A stretch of 64,000 bases of DNA from Gordonia westfalica (lineage in GTDB: Bacteria; Actinomycetota; Actinomycetes; Mycobacteriales; Mycobacteriaceae). Below, in pieces: positions 25,670 to 34,414 of this stretch. The notes beneath the pieces were generated by a model that worked only from the letters and a program-made list of their open reading frames with translations, did not search any database and was not told the origin of the DNA. The DNA lies in the NCBI RefSeq assembly GCF_900105725.1, contig NZ_FNLM01000034.1:4092001-4156000 (forward strand), given 5' to 3'. The first letter of the stretch is position 1. Every line of letters begins with the position of its first letter. The position numbers were made by a program, and so were the translations under genes.

Positions 25670-27124
25670 TCACACCACCCGCTTGAGTTCCCCGGGCGTC
25701 ATGTCGGCGTCCGCGACCAACGCGAGCACCTCCCCGAATCCGGCAACCAGGCAGTCGGCGAACAACTCCTGATCGGTGACGGCGGCACCGTCGGAATTGA
25801 TTCCGAGACAAGCAGTTCCGTTGTGGGTGATCATCGTGGCCATCATCGCGCAACCGGGGAGCGGGCCGAACGGGAACATGCGCTCCACCTTGGCGCCGGC
25901 GACGTAGGTGTCCCAGGGGATTCCGGGGACGTTGCTGGCCTGGAGGTCGTTCTGGCTCGTGGTGCCGCTGAAGCGCATGAGGACCGTGCCGGGCAGCCAG
26001 GCCATCACCGATCCGAGAGTGTTGAAGATGTCGACCGCCGGCTCGTGCCTGGCCTGACGTACCTGTTCGCGGATGGTGAGGACGCGTTCGAAGGGATCGG
26101 CGATACCGACCGGGCCCGCGAGTCGACCCACCGCGATCCGGTTTCCGCCGGCGGGATCCTCGGGCCGTCGTACCGAGATGGGGATCGCGACGGGCATCGT
26201 CTCCACCGGAGTGCCCATCTTCTCGTGGTAGATCCGGAACCCGCCGATGAGTCCGGCCAGGTAGACATCGTTGACCGACGACTTCGCCGCCGTCGCTGCC
26301 GCTTTGAGGCCGGTGAACGGAACCTCGAACGCACTGAACCGCCACGACAGACTGCGGTGAGCCAGCAACGGCGAACCCGGAGGACTCACGAGTCCCGCGA
26401 CTCTCGGCACCGAACGGCCATAGCGCAGAGCGGTACTCAACGCCTGCCGCGGATTCACCAGTGCGCGCACGCCGCGGAATGCGGTGTCGATGCGGTGCGG
26501 AACCCGGCGGACCTCCTCGGCGATCTGCCGTTGCAGCAGATCGATCGGCGTGATGTTCACCGGGTCGGGGTTCGGAGGCTGCGGCTTCTTCGGGTTGTGT
26601 TCCCTTGTCGGCGAATGCAACTGCGCCAAGCCGAGGATCGCACCGAGCCCATCGGTGAGCGCGTGATGCGCCTTCAGAAAATATGCGGCCCGGCCATCGG
26701 GCAGCCCTTCGATCAGGTAGCCCTCCCACGGCGGGCGCGCGGCGTCGAGCGCGGTCATCGCGAGTTGCTCGCAGGTGGTGAGCAGCTCTCGCATGCTGCC
26801 GTCGCCCCCCAGGCTGATTCGCCGCAGGTGGTAATGCAGGTCGAAGTCGGGATCGACAGCCCAACTGGGTGTCCCGGTGCCGAAGGGGGAGTCGACGACG
26901 CGCTGCCGGAATCGCGGCGCCATGCGGCTGGCCCACTCGTGTGCGGCCACCAAGCGGTCCCAGTCCGGGTCGCAGTCGTAGATCTCCAGCATGCAGATGG
27001 TGCCGCGCATGCGGCGGTCGGTGTCGCCGCGCCACATGATGGTGTCCACCGAACTCATGTGCGGGTCGCTCGCCCAGTCGAGTGGCCGGTCCGTGCCCTC
27101 TGTCAGATCGGGGTCGTCGCTCAT
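25670..27124 (-). CDS. Wax ester synthase/diacylglycerol O-acyltransferase (WS/DGAT) family
   Basis: A 484-residue member of the actinobacterial WS/DGAT family. The catalytic motif HHALTDG fits HHxxxDG, and SVNDVYLAGLIGGF and NVPGIPWDTYVAGAKVERMF are later family blocks. Such enzymes transfer an acyl group from acyl-CoA to diacylglycerol or fatty alcohols for storage lipid. The ATG at 27124 overlaps the stop of the upstream plsC-type gene by ATGA, so it is translated with the glycerolipid acyltransferases upstream, as in the mycobacterial Rv2482c-Rv2484c block. The longer frame to 27694 lies inside the neighbour and is a shadow. Confidence 0.93.
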   Translation of the reverse strand: MSDDPDLTEGTDRPLDWASDPHMSSVDTIMWRGDTDRRMRGTICMLEIYDCDPDWDRLVAAHEWASRMAPRFRQRVVDSPFGTGTPSWAVDPDFDLHYHLRRISLGGDGSMRELLTTCEQLAMTALDAARPPWEGYLIEGLPDGRAAYFLKAHHALTDGLGAILGLAQLHSPTREHNPKKPQPPNPDPVNITPIDLLQRQIAEEVRRVPHRIDTAFRGVRALVNPRQALSTALRYGRSVPRVAGLVSPPGSPLLAHRSLSWRFSAFEVPFTGLKAAATAAKSSVNDVYLAGLIGGFRIYHEKMGTPVETMPVAIPISVRRPEDPAGGNRIAVGRLAGPVGIADPFERVLTIREQVRQARHEPAVDIFNTLGSVMAWLPGTVLMRFSGTTSQNDLQASNVPGIPWDTYVAGAKVERMFPFGPLPGCAMMATMITHNGTACLGINSDGAAVTDQELFADCLVAGFGEVLALVADADMTPGELKRVV

Positions 27125-28614
27125 CGGGTCTCTTCCTCCGGTTTTCCACGCAGCGACTCCACCGAGTCGTCGACGAACGACTCCAGCGGCCAGTCGGCCA
27201 ACGCCGTGACATACATCTGCCGCACCTCCTCGGCGCGGGTGCCGATCTCGTCGGCGGTCCACTCGCTGGTGTCGACGGGTGGCAGGACCATCACCTCGAC
27301 CGTACCCGGCCTGATGAGTTGGGAACCACGCCACATCAATTCGCCGGTATTGCGGAGCACAACCTGGACGATCGGGACCCCGGCCTGCATGGCGATGTGG
27401 AACGGTCCCTTCTTGAATTTCCCGATCCGCGGCGTCGGCGATCGTGTGCCCTCCGGCGCCACGACGAGGGACATGCCGTCGTCGCGAAGGGCCTTCACCG
27501 CCGGTGCCAGTTGTTCGATCGCCTTGCTCCGGTCGGTCCGATCGATGAAGACGAGCCCTGCCTGGCGCAGGATCTCGCCGAGAACCGGCACGCGCTGCAC
27601 CTCCTTCTTGGCCACCCCGGTCGCATCCGAGCGGACGAGGTTGATCATGACCGGCAGGTCGAGCTTCGACTGATGGTTGAACAGGAACACACACGGCCGG
27701 TCCGAGAAGAGGTACTCGCCGCCGTCGAGCACCTGGACATGGACGCCGGCCAACGACAGTCCGACGTCATTGCCGGTGGGGAGCGCTTCGACGACGGCGT
27801 GCGGATCGCGGCGCACGACCCCCGCGGCCGCGCCGACTGCGGCCGAGCCGATGAACGACGCGTAGAAGGCGCCGGTCCGGGCCAGCATCCCCAAGCGGTT
27901 GTAGGTGGGGTTCTTGAGATCGATGATCGGCCAACCGCGAGACTCCGCCTCCGCGCGCAGGATTCGACGCGGCGAGATCGCTGCCGGGTTACCCACCGAT
28001 TCCAGGTAGGGGATGTCCTCGTTCCCGTCGCTGTAGGCGAACGACGCATCGAGATCGATGTCGTTCGCACGAGCCAACTCCCGGACCGCAGCTGCCTTGC
28101 CCGGTCCCCAGAGTGGACGCCCCTTGATGTTTCCGGTCACCACGCCGTCGACGACCTCCACGTCGGTGGCGAGCGCGAAGTCCGCCCCGATCTCCCGAGC
28201 GATCGGCTCGATCTGGAATCGCGTGGCCGATGATGCGATCACGATGGTGTGCCCCATCTCGCGATGGGCACGCAGGATCTGCCACATCTGGGGACGCAGT
28301 TTGGCCGCGGTCTCGTACTTGAACAGATGCTCGCCGAAGGCGATCAGCTCCGCATACGTCTTACCCGCGAAGGTGGGCCGCGTGGCCGCGAGAACCTCGG
28401 CATAGTCCTGCTCGGACACGACCCCGCGCAGTCCGATCAGGAGGAAGTCGGCGAGCTCGCCGAGCCCGAACTCCATGCTGCGCACGCGCGCCCGCATGAT
28501 GGCGGCGGCGGAGAACCCCTCGATCAGGGTGCCGTCGTAGTCGAAGAGCGCGGCCACCTTCTTCCCCGTCGGCGCGGAGCGGATGGCCCGCATCCGGTCG
28601 GTGAAGGCGCTCAC
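27121..28614 (-). CDS. plsC: HAD phosphatase-PlsC acyltransferase fusion
   Basis: A 497-residue two-domain protein. Residues about 18-215 form a HAD-IB hydrolase (ALFDYDGTLIEGFSA with the nucleophilic Asp, IVIASSATRFQIEP, FAYSDGNEDIPYL). Residues about 270-470 form a PlsC-type 1-acylglycerol-3-phosphate acyltransferase with FLFNHQSKLDLPVM (NHx4D), FIDRTDRSKAI and VVAPEGTRSPTPRI. The same fusion is found in mycobacteria beside plsB2. It would make phosphatidate and possibly dephosphorylate a product. Start and stop overlap both neighbours by four bases. Confidence 0.93.
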   Translation of the reverse strand: MSAFTDRMRAIRSAPTGKKVAALFDYDGTLIEGFSAAAIMRARVRSMEFGLGELADFLLIGLRGVVSEQDYAEVLAATRPTFAGKTYAELIAFGEHLFKYETAAKLRPQMWQILRAHREMGHTIVIASSATRFQIEPIAREIGADFALATDVEVVDGVVTGNIKGRPLWGPGKAAAVRELARANDIDLDASFAYSDGNEDIPYLESVGNPAAISPRRILRAEAESRGWPIIDLKNPTYNRLGMLARTGAFYASFIGSAAVGAAAGVVRRDPHAVVEALPTGNDVGLSLAGVHVQVLDGGEYLFSDRPCVFLFNHQSKLDLPVMINLVRSDATGVAKKEVQRVPVLGEILRQAGLVFIDRTDRSKAIEQLAPAVKALRDDGMSLVVAPEGTRSPTPRIGKFKKGPFHIAMQAGVPIVQVVLRNTGELMWRGSQLIRPGTVEVMVLPPVDTSEWTADEIGTRAEEVRQMYVTALADWPLESFVDDSVESLRGKPEEETR

Positions 28615-30913
28615 TGTTCCTCCTCCCCGAAGACGTCCGGCTGCAGATCCTCGATCGAGGCGATACGTGCGAGACGGTCCCGCATCAGCTCGACCTCGTC
28701 GAGCCAGTCCTGGCGGGCCACCCGCAGATCCACGATGTCCTCGCCGTGGATCAGACCGCGGTTGTCGGCGAGGCGATAGGCGCCGTCGTAGAGATCCTTG
28801 GACACCGAGTCCTTGCTACGGAGAACCGCTTGCAGTGCCAGTTGCCGTCCGAGGCCCAGGCAGTCGGCGATCAGGACGTCCTTCTCCTGGCTGGTGTTGC
28901 CCAGCTCCACCAGTTTGGTCGCGACCACCAGCTGGGCGTCGAAGAACGGTTGCAGCGTCCGCCGTGCGAGGAGTGCTCCGGTGTGTCCGTGCAGAACCTC
29001 GTAGGTCCACTCCTGCGTCGGATAGACCGCGCGCCAGCCGGGGGCCAGGAGATCGAGTTCGATGCCGAGACGATGGAGGAACTCGGTCTTGGGCGGGAAG
29101 AAGAACTCGAACTTGAGCAGGTCGCGGATGCGCAGGGCCTCGCGCTGGGCGGCGGTCAGCAGATTCTCGTCCGGAGCCGGCGGGGAACCGACGTGGTTAC
29201 TTCGGATCGGCGTGCTCCCGGCCTTGACCTCGCCCTCCGCCAGCGCAAGCATCCCCATCTCGACGATGGCGCGGTCGACGAAATGATGCAGCGCGCCGTT
29301 GCGGTAATACGCTGCGACCGCGCGGTTCTCGGGCACCACCGACCACACCTGTTCCGATCCGCCCTCGTAACAGCTCACCACGCCGTTGCCGGCCAGCACT
29401 CGGAGAGTACGGACGAGGCCGACGCCACGACACAGCGCGGGGTCTGGGCCGGGTAGCCCGCGGCGCTCGATGTAGTCGAGCAGTGGAGCGAGTACCGCTT
29501 CGATCTCGGGCAGGGTGTACGCACGATCCTGTGCACCGAGCGCGGCGAAACCGACGAGCGAGGTCGCGGTGATCGGGGTGGCCGAGTTGATCTCGTCCAT
29601 CACGCGGAACGCGACCTTCTCCAGACGCGCGGGCCCGTCACCCGCTTCGTCCAGCGCCGCCCGCATCGAGATCGGTCTGCCGAAACGGACTCGCGCGTCG
29701 CCGAGGTAGCTGCGCTGCGCCTTGGCATACCGCAGCAACCAGCCGACACCCTCGGGCTTCTTGACCCCGCCCGCGTCCTCGGCGGCAATCGCCCCGACTT
29801 CCTGCAGTTGGTCGTACACGATCGACGTGGGCACGATCGTCACATCGGCGTCGTCGAGCTGACCGACCGCGTCGACGACGTAGTTCAGCAATCCGAGCAT
29901 CGGCTTGCGCAGCTTGCCCGTTCGGCTGCGCCCACCCTCGATGTACCACTCGAGGTTGAACCGCTTCTCGATGATGTAGGCGAGATACGAGCGCATCGCG
30001 AACTTGTAGACCGGATCCGACCCGAACTTGCGCCGGATGAAGATCATGCCCGCGCGCCGTGCGACCGGCCCCACCGGCCAGAACGACAGGTTGTTGCCGC
30101 CGAGTACGAGATTCGGGGGAAGTCGTTGTTACGCAGGACCTTCGCCAGCACCAACGGGTCGACGTACGAGCGGTGCGAGGGCAGGAACACCAGACCCGTC
30201 GACTTGTTCAGCATCCTCAGCGAACTGAGGGTGTCGACGTCCACCGTGACGTTCCACGCGCGTTCGTGGAGCCTGTTGAACGTCGCGGAGAAGATGTCGT
30301 CCATCAGCCTGCTCTGGGTGGCGACGAAACCCGAGAGTTTGTCGGTCGCCTCGGACACCACCGCGTCGATGGGACGGCCCAGTTCGGCGGCGAGCTTGGC
30401 CGCCCCGCTCTGGAACCGTGCCGAGCTGCTGATCTGCTCGGCCACCAGTCGGGGAACCTTGTACCTGTCGCCGACGATCTGGCGTTCCGCGCGCTCGGCC
30501 GACACCGATGCCTGAAGGCGGACGAACTGGCCGAAGGGCTCGCCCTCGGCCTGGTCGCGTGCGTGCCGTTCGCGAAGCTCGGCGATCGTGGCCGGTTCGC
30601 CCGCCACCACGCGCAGGGCGTCCGGACGACGCCTGCGGATGACGGGCTGCATGAGTCCGAGGGGGCGCCGGGGGTTCGACAGCACCAGCACGTCACCGAG
30701 CGTGACCCGCCGCTCACCCTGGCGAGCCGCCGGCAACCACACCGGACGGACGGGGACGAGGAGCGTGCCGGGCGAGAGGGAGTCGAAGTCGACATCGGCA
30801 CCTTGACGGATCTCGGCGTCCGGGTACGCGGTCGCTGCCCAGTCGGTGACCGCTCGCATCTCACACGATGTGCGGGCCTTCGTCAGGACCAGAACGGGAT
30901 CGGACATCTGCAT
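28611..30913 (-). pseudogene. plsB: Glycerol-3-phosphate 1-O-acyltransferase PlsB, split by a one-base frameshift
   Basis: Two consecutive reverse-strand frames together make one PlsB of about 770 residues. The 5' part (start ATG 30913 or 30907, MSDPVLVLTKARTSC) runs to the acyltransferase motif FLPSHRSYVDPLVLAKVL (Hx4D) and then loses homology. The 3' part continues with GPVARRAGMIFIRRKFGSDP, WYIEGGRSRTGKLRKPMLGL and reaches the stop at 28611. The join is at a run of five G (30115-30119); a sixth would restore the expected NDFPPNLVLGGNNLSFWPVG. Either a sequencing error in a homopolymer or a genuine disruption. The overlap with the plsC-type gene and its neighbours suggests a normally working operon. 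Confidence 0.85.
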
Positions 30914-31117
30914 CACCCTCACGTCTCGTCGCCGGCATCGTTGCCCGGGCGTCCGCCATGCGGAGGCCGCCGCCCGACAGCCGCCGGCCCGCATGACCAT
31001 TGTGACGTGGCTTACATCGGGCCGGGGTGGGTTTCGTCGAGGGCGGCACCGCGGCCCGTCGGTCGCGCCGACGATGGCCGGCCCGGTTAGGCTGTCCAGG
31101 TTGCCTGGGGAGGAAAC

Positions 31118-31759
31118 ATGGGGATTCGGTTTCGTGTGCTGATGACGCTGGGAGTGTCGACGGCATTGCTCGCAGCACCCGCCGTCGTGGCGGACGCCGC
31201 GGTGATCACGGTTCGGTCGGGAATGGCGATCAGCATCGACGACACCGTCGTCACGTCGAACAGCTGCACACTCGGTGCGGTCATCTCTCGCAAGAAGGCG
31301 CTGACCGCCGGACATTGCGGGGACGTGGGTCGGCCGGTATTCGACCAGAAGGGCAACCGGATCGGGACTATCACCGCCAACCGCGTCGCGAGGCAACTCG
31401 ACATCGCGGTGATCAGCCTCGCTCCACGCGCATCGGTCCGTGTCGACCGAGTGGATTGGGATGCGAGGTTCCACCGCGGCCAGCTGGTCTGGAAGTCGGG
31501 GATCACCACGGGCTACGGAACGGGAAGGGTCACCGATCCCGCCGAGGTGCTACGCACTTCGCACGGATTCTCGGTCGCGCCGCCGTTTCTCACGAGTCAC
31601 GACTCGTATTCGATTCTGACGAGCCTTCGTTCGGAGTCGGGCGACAGTGGTGCGGGGGTTCAGAACAGTCGGGGACTCGTCGTCGGCATCCTGTCGTCGG
31701 CAACCATCGAGGGGACCGTCGTCGTCCCGGTGTCCCGGCTGCCGCGCACTCTCCGGTAG
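31118..31759 (+). CDS. Secreted trypsin-like (S1) serine protease
   Basis: A 213-residue protein with a signal peptide (MGIRFRVLMTLGVSTALLAA, cleavage near ADA, residue 27) and a compact chymotrypsin fold. The catalytic triad is visible: His66 in LTAGHCGDV, Asp95 in RQLDIAVIS and Ser177 in SESGDSGAGV. One disulfide (C50-C67) is likely. It is short for the family, similar to streptogrisin-like or mycobacterial exported proteases. It is the only rightward gene in this stretch and ends at a shared terminator. Confidence 0.88.
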   Translation: MGIRFRVLMTLGVSTALLAAPAVVADAAVITVRSGMAISIDDTVVTSNSCTLGAVISRKKALTAGHCGDVGRPVFDQKGNRIGTITANRVARQLDIAVISLAPRASVRVDRVDWDARFHRGQLVWKSGITTGYGTGRVTDPAEVLRTSHGFSVAPPFLTSHDSYSILTSLRSESGDSGAGVQNSRGLVVGILSSATIEGTVVVPVSRLPRTLR

Positions 31760-31814
31760 GGCGACGCCGAGACAATCTGTGCACCAGCAGGTTTCGTAAC
31801 TCGATCCACGAACG

Positions 31815-31854
31815 ACGAAGCGCCCCATCCGACGAATCGGATGAGGCGCTTCGT
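31815..31854. terminator. Bidirectional terminator between the protease and cold-shock genes
   Basis: 18-bp arms with one mismatch (ACGAAGCGCCCCATCCGA and TCGGATGAGGCGCTTCGT) around a CGAA loop, between two convergent genes. Confidence 0.85.
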
Positions 31855-31868
31855 GAAGTCAGGTGTGC

Positions 31869-32072
31869 TTAGAGCGCGCTGACGTTGGTTGCCTGGGGGC
31901 CCTTGGCTCCCTGCTCGACGTCGAATTCGACGCGCTGGTTCTCTTCGAGGTTGCGGAAGCCGCTACCGGTGATCGAAGAGTAGTGGACGAAGACATCTGC
32001 GCCCTGGTCGTCGGGTGCGATGAAGCCGAAGCCCTTTTCGCCGTTGAACCACTTGACGGTTCCCTGTGCCAT
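31869..32072 (-). CDS. cspA: Cold-shock protein
   Basis: A 67-residue single-domain cold-shock protein: [20 protein letters not shown] with RNP1 (KGFGFI) and VFVHYSSI as RNP2. It binds single-stranded RNA and DNA and acts as an RNA chaperone. The ATG follows GAAAGAAG. It is transcribed alone toward a strong terminator. Confidence 0.96.
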   Translation of the reverse strand: MAQGTVKWFNGEKGFGFIAPDDQGADVFVHYSSITGSGFRNLEENQRVEFDVEQGAKGPQATNVSAL

Positions 32073-32323
32073 ACTGCTGTACTTCTTTCTTCAGTTCAGC
32101 AGCCACCAAAACTGATGACCGCCCGACAAGTGTGGCACAGAAAATGTGTCCTGGGAAACGGTGAGTGCGGATTCCCACAAAACAAGGAGCACAATGGGGG
32201 GTTCTGGGTGCACGCGGGGCAACCATCCGGAACGGCCCGACGGCACTGAGGAGCGTCAGCGCACCCGAGTGCGCCTCCCGGGTGATATGCGTCACTCTTC
32301 TGACGTGGGTGTCGGCCGGCGAC

Positions 32324-32878
32324 TCAGATCGGGAGCCCGATCGGATCGAGCGCCAGTCCGTGCCAGAGGGCGAACGACACCGCCGACGCCGCGTCGAGCG
32401 GCTCTCCCGCCTCGTCGACGAGCCGCGCCGCCACCGCGACCGGTGGGTGTCCGGCGCTCGAGACGAAGGCGACCGCGCGCTCCCAACAGCGCAGCCCCGT
32501 GTAGGCCTCGGCGGCACACCTGATCGGCAGCACGTGCCCGGGACGGACCAGGTCGTCCGGGGCGCTGCGCGGATCGGCCAGCACGCGCAAGGTGTGGGCG
32601 CGGTCGATCGCCGAGATGCCGGTACCGATCCCGATCGCCGCGTCGACCGCGACGGTGAACGACGTGCCGGAGTCCTCCGACGGCAGCACCGGCTGGTCCG
32701 GGATGCGCAGCGCATCGAGCAGTCCGGACGGCATCGCCGCGTGTACGAGGCCGGAGGAGTGCGTGATCAGGAAGTGCACGGCGGCCGGCGTCGCAGTCGC
32801 GGCCGGGAACACCAGGATCGCGCCATCGGGGTCGGTCAGGACCGCGGCCTCGGGCACCGCGGCCGGGCGGGGGGCCAC
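32324..32878 (-). CDS. RibB-like (DHBP synthase family) protein, probably not a DHBP synthase
   Basis: About 184 residues from a GTG at 32878 (or 32857). It clearly resembles 3,4-dihydroxy-2-butanone-4-phosphate synthase: TSFTVAVDAAIGIGTGISAI, DRAHTLRVLADPRSAPDDLV and RPGHVLPIRC. However, the acidic loop REDEGDL that holds the catalytic Mg2+ is replaced by TDPDGAIL, and the His of the usual HGTxF is absent (EDSGTSF). Riboflavin synthesis is therefore unlikely. It is the last gene of the leftward operon with the LLM monooxygenase, 55 nt after the aldehyde dehydrogenase. Its role is unknown. The N-terminus is uncertain because the frame runs into the neighbour. Confidence 0.7.
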   Translation of the reverse strand: MAPRPAAVPEAAVLTDPDGAILVFPAATATPAAVHFLITHSSGLVHAAMPSGLLDALRIPDQPVLPSEDSGTSFTVAVDAAIGIGTGISAIDRAHTLRVLADPRSAPDDLVRPGHVLPIRCAAEAYTGLRCWERAVAFVSSAGHPPVAVAARLVDEAGEPLDAASAVSFALWHGLALDPIGLPI

Positions 32879-32933
32879 GGCCCCGCCGGGCTCGGCCGCG
32901 TCGAGGTCAGCCGCGTCGGCAGACGCATCCGGG

Positions 32934-34388
32934 TCAACGCAGAGCGATGTACTTGGTTTCAAGGTATTCCTCGATTCCTTCACTGCCGCTTTCCCTTCCG
33001 AGTCCGGATTCCTTGTACCCACCGAACGGGGCGGCGACGTCGGACATGATCCCGCGATTGACCCCTACCATTCCGGCCTGGATGGCGCGCGACACCCGCA
33101 TCGCGCGGTCGAGTCCTTCGGTGAAGACGTAGGCCGCCAGCCCATACCGGGTGGCGTTCGCCGCGGCGACGGCCTCGTCCTCGTCGTCGAATCCGATGAT
33201 CGCCGCCACCGGGCCGAAGACCTCCTCGGTCACGAGACGCGCATCGGCGGGGATGTCGGCCAGCACCGTCGGCTCGTAGAAGAAGCCCGGACCGTCGACG
33301 GACCTGCCTCCGAGGAGCAGTCGCGCTCCCTTGGCGACGGCGTCGTCGACCAGCTCGGCAACCACACCGCGCTGGCGCTCGTTGATCAGTGGCCCGACGT
33401 CGGTTCCCTCGGCCGATCCACATCCGACGGTGAGATCTCGCATGCGGTCGGTGAGTTCGGCGGTGAACTGCTCGCGCACCTTGTTGTCGACGTAGATCCG
33501 GTTGGCCGCGACACAGGCTTGGCCGCCGTTGCGCATCTTCGCGGCCAGCGCCCCGTCGACGGCGGCGGAGATGTCCGCGTCGTCGAAGACGATGAGCGGG
33601 GCGTTGCCACCCAGTTCCATCGACGACCGCAACACGTTGTCGGCGGCTGCTCGCAGCAACAGCTTCCCGGTGCCGGTGGACCCGGTGAAGGTGATCTTCG
33701 CCAGTCGTGGGTCGTCGAGCAGTGGGCCGGTGAGCGCGGCCGCGTCCGAGGTCGGCAGGACCGACAGCACACCCGCGGGAAGGCCGGCCTCCGTGAAGAT
33801 CTCGGCGAGCAGGAGCATCGTCAGCGGCGTCTCCGGCGCCGGCTTGACGATCATCGTGCACCCCGCGGCCAAGGCGGGGGCGATCTTTCGTGTTCCCATG
33901 GCCAGCGGGAAGTTCCACGGCGTGATCGCCAGAGTCGGCCCGACGGGTTCCTTGGTGACGAGTATCTGTCCCGCGCCCGACGGGGACGTGGTGTACCGCC
34001 CGTTGATCCGCACCGCCTCTTCCGCGAACCACCGCAGGAACTCGCCGCCGTAGGTCACCTCGCCCAGCGACTCGGACAGCGGTTTGCCCATCTCGGCGGT
34101 GATGACCGCGGCGACCTCGTTCCGACGCTCCTGGATCAATTCCCAGGCCCGACGGAGGATCTCGGCGCGTGTGCGCGAAGAGGTCGCCGCCCACCCGGGT
34201 TGTGCGGCGGCCGCCGCGTCGAGCGCGCGTCGGCCGTCGTCTGGGGTCGCGTCGGCGACCTCGGCGAGCAGCGTCCCGTCGGCCGGGTCGTAGACGGGGA
34301 ACAGGCCGCCGTCCGAGGACGGCACATTACGGCCGCCGATCCAGAGCTCGGATCGCAGTGTCAGTGCGGGGACACGAAGGTCGGTCAT
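32934..34388 (-). CDS. NAD(P)-dependent succinate-semialdehyde-type dehydrogenase
   Basis: A 484-residue aldehyde dehydrogenase: [38 protein letters not shown] (cofactor), MELGGNAPLIVFDD with the general base Glu, and NGGQACVAANRIYVDNKV with the nucleophilic Cys. The ending FGGYKESGLGRESGSEGIEE is typical of GabD-like enzymes. AGGAG lies 8 nt before the ATG. It follows the amidohydrolase gene by 26 nt in the same direction. In the known pyridine route the last step is oxidation of succinate semialdehyde; this enzyme would fit that role, but the substrate is inferred. Confidence 0.9.
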   Translation of the reverse strand: MTDLRVPALTLRSELWIGGRNVPSSDGGLFPVYDPADGTLLAEVADATPDDGRRALDAAAAAQPGWAATSSRTRAEILRRAWELIQERRNEVAAVITAEMGKPLSESLGEVTYGGEFLRWFAEEAVRINGRYTTSPSGAGQILVTKEPVGPTLAITPWNFPLAMGTRKIAPALAAGCTMIVKPAPETPLTMLLLAEIFTEAGLPAGVLSVLPTSDAAALTGPLLDDPRLAKITFTGSTGTGKLLLRAAADNVLRSSMELGGNAPLIVFDDADISAAVDGALAAKMRNGGQACVAANRIYVDNKVREQFTAELTDRMRDLTVGCGSAEGTDVGPLINERQRGVVAELVDDAVAKGARLLLGGRSVDGPGFFYEPTVLADIPADARLVTEEVFGPVAAIIGFDDEDEAVAAANATRYGLAAYVFTEGLDRAMRVSRAIQAGMVGVNRGIMSDVAAPFGGYKESGLGRESGSEGIEEYLETKYIALR

Positions 34389-34414
34389 CGTTGACTCCTG
34401 GGTGATGGTGGGGC

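Noticed and set aside
25661..27673. 670-codon rightward frame
   Set aside because: It lies opposite the WS/DGAT gene, which has its catalytic motif and good codon use.
32592..34394. 600-codon rightward frame
   Set aside because: Antisense to the aldehyde dehydrogenase; composition typical of a shadow.
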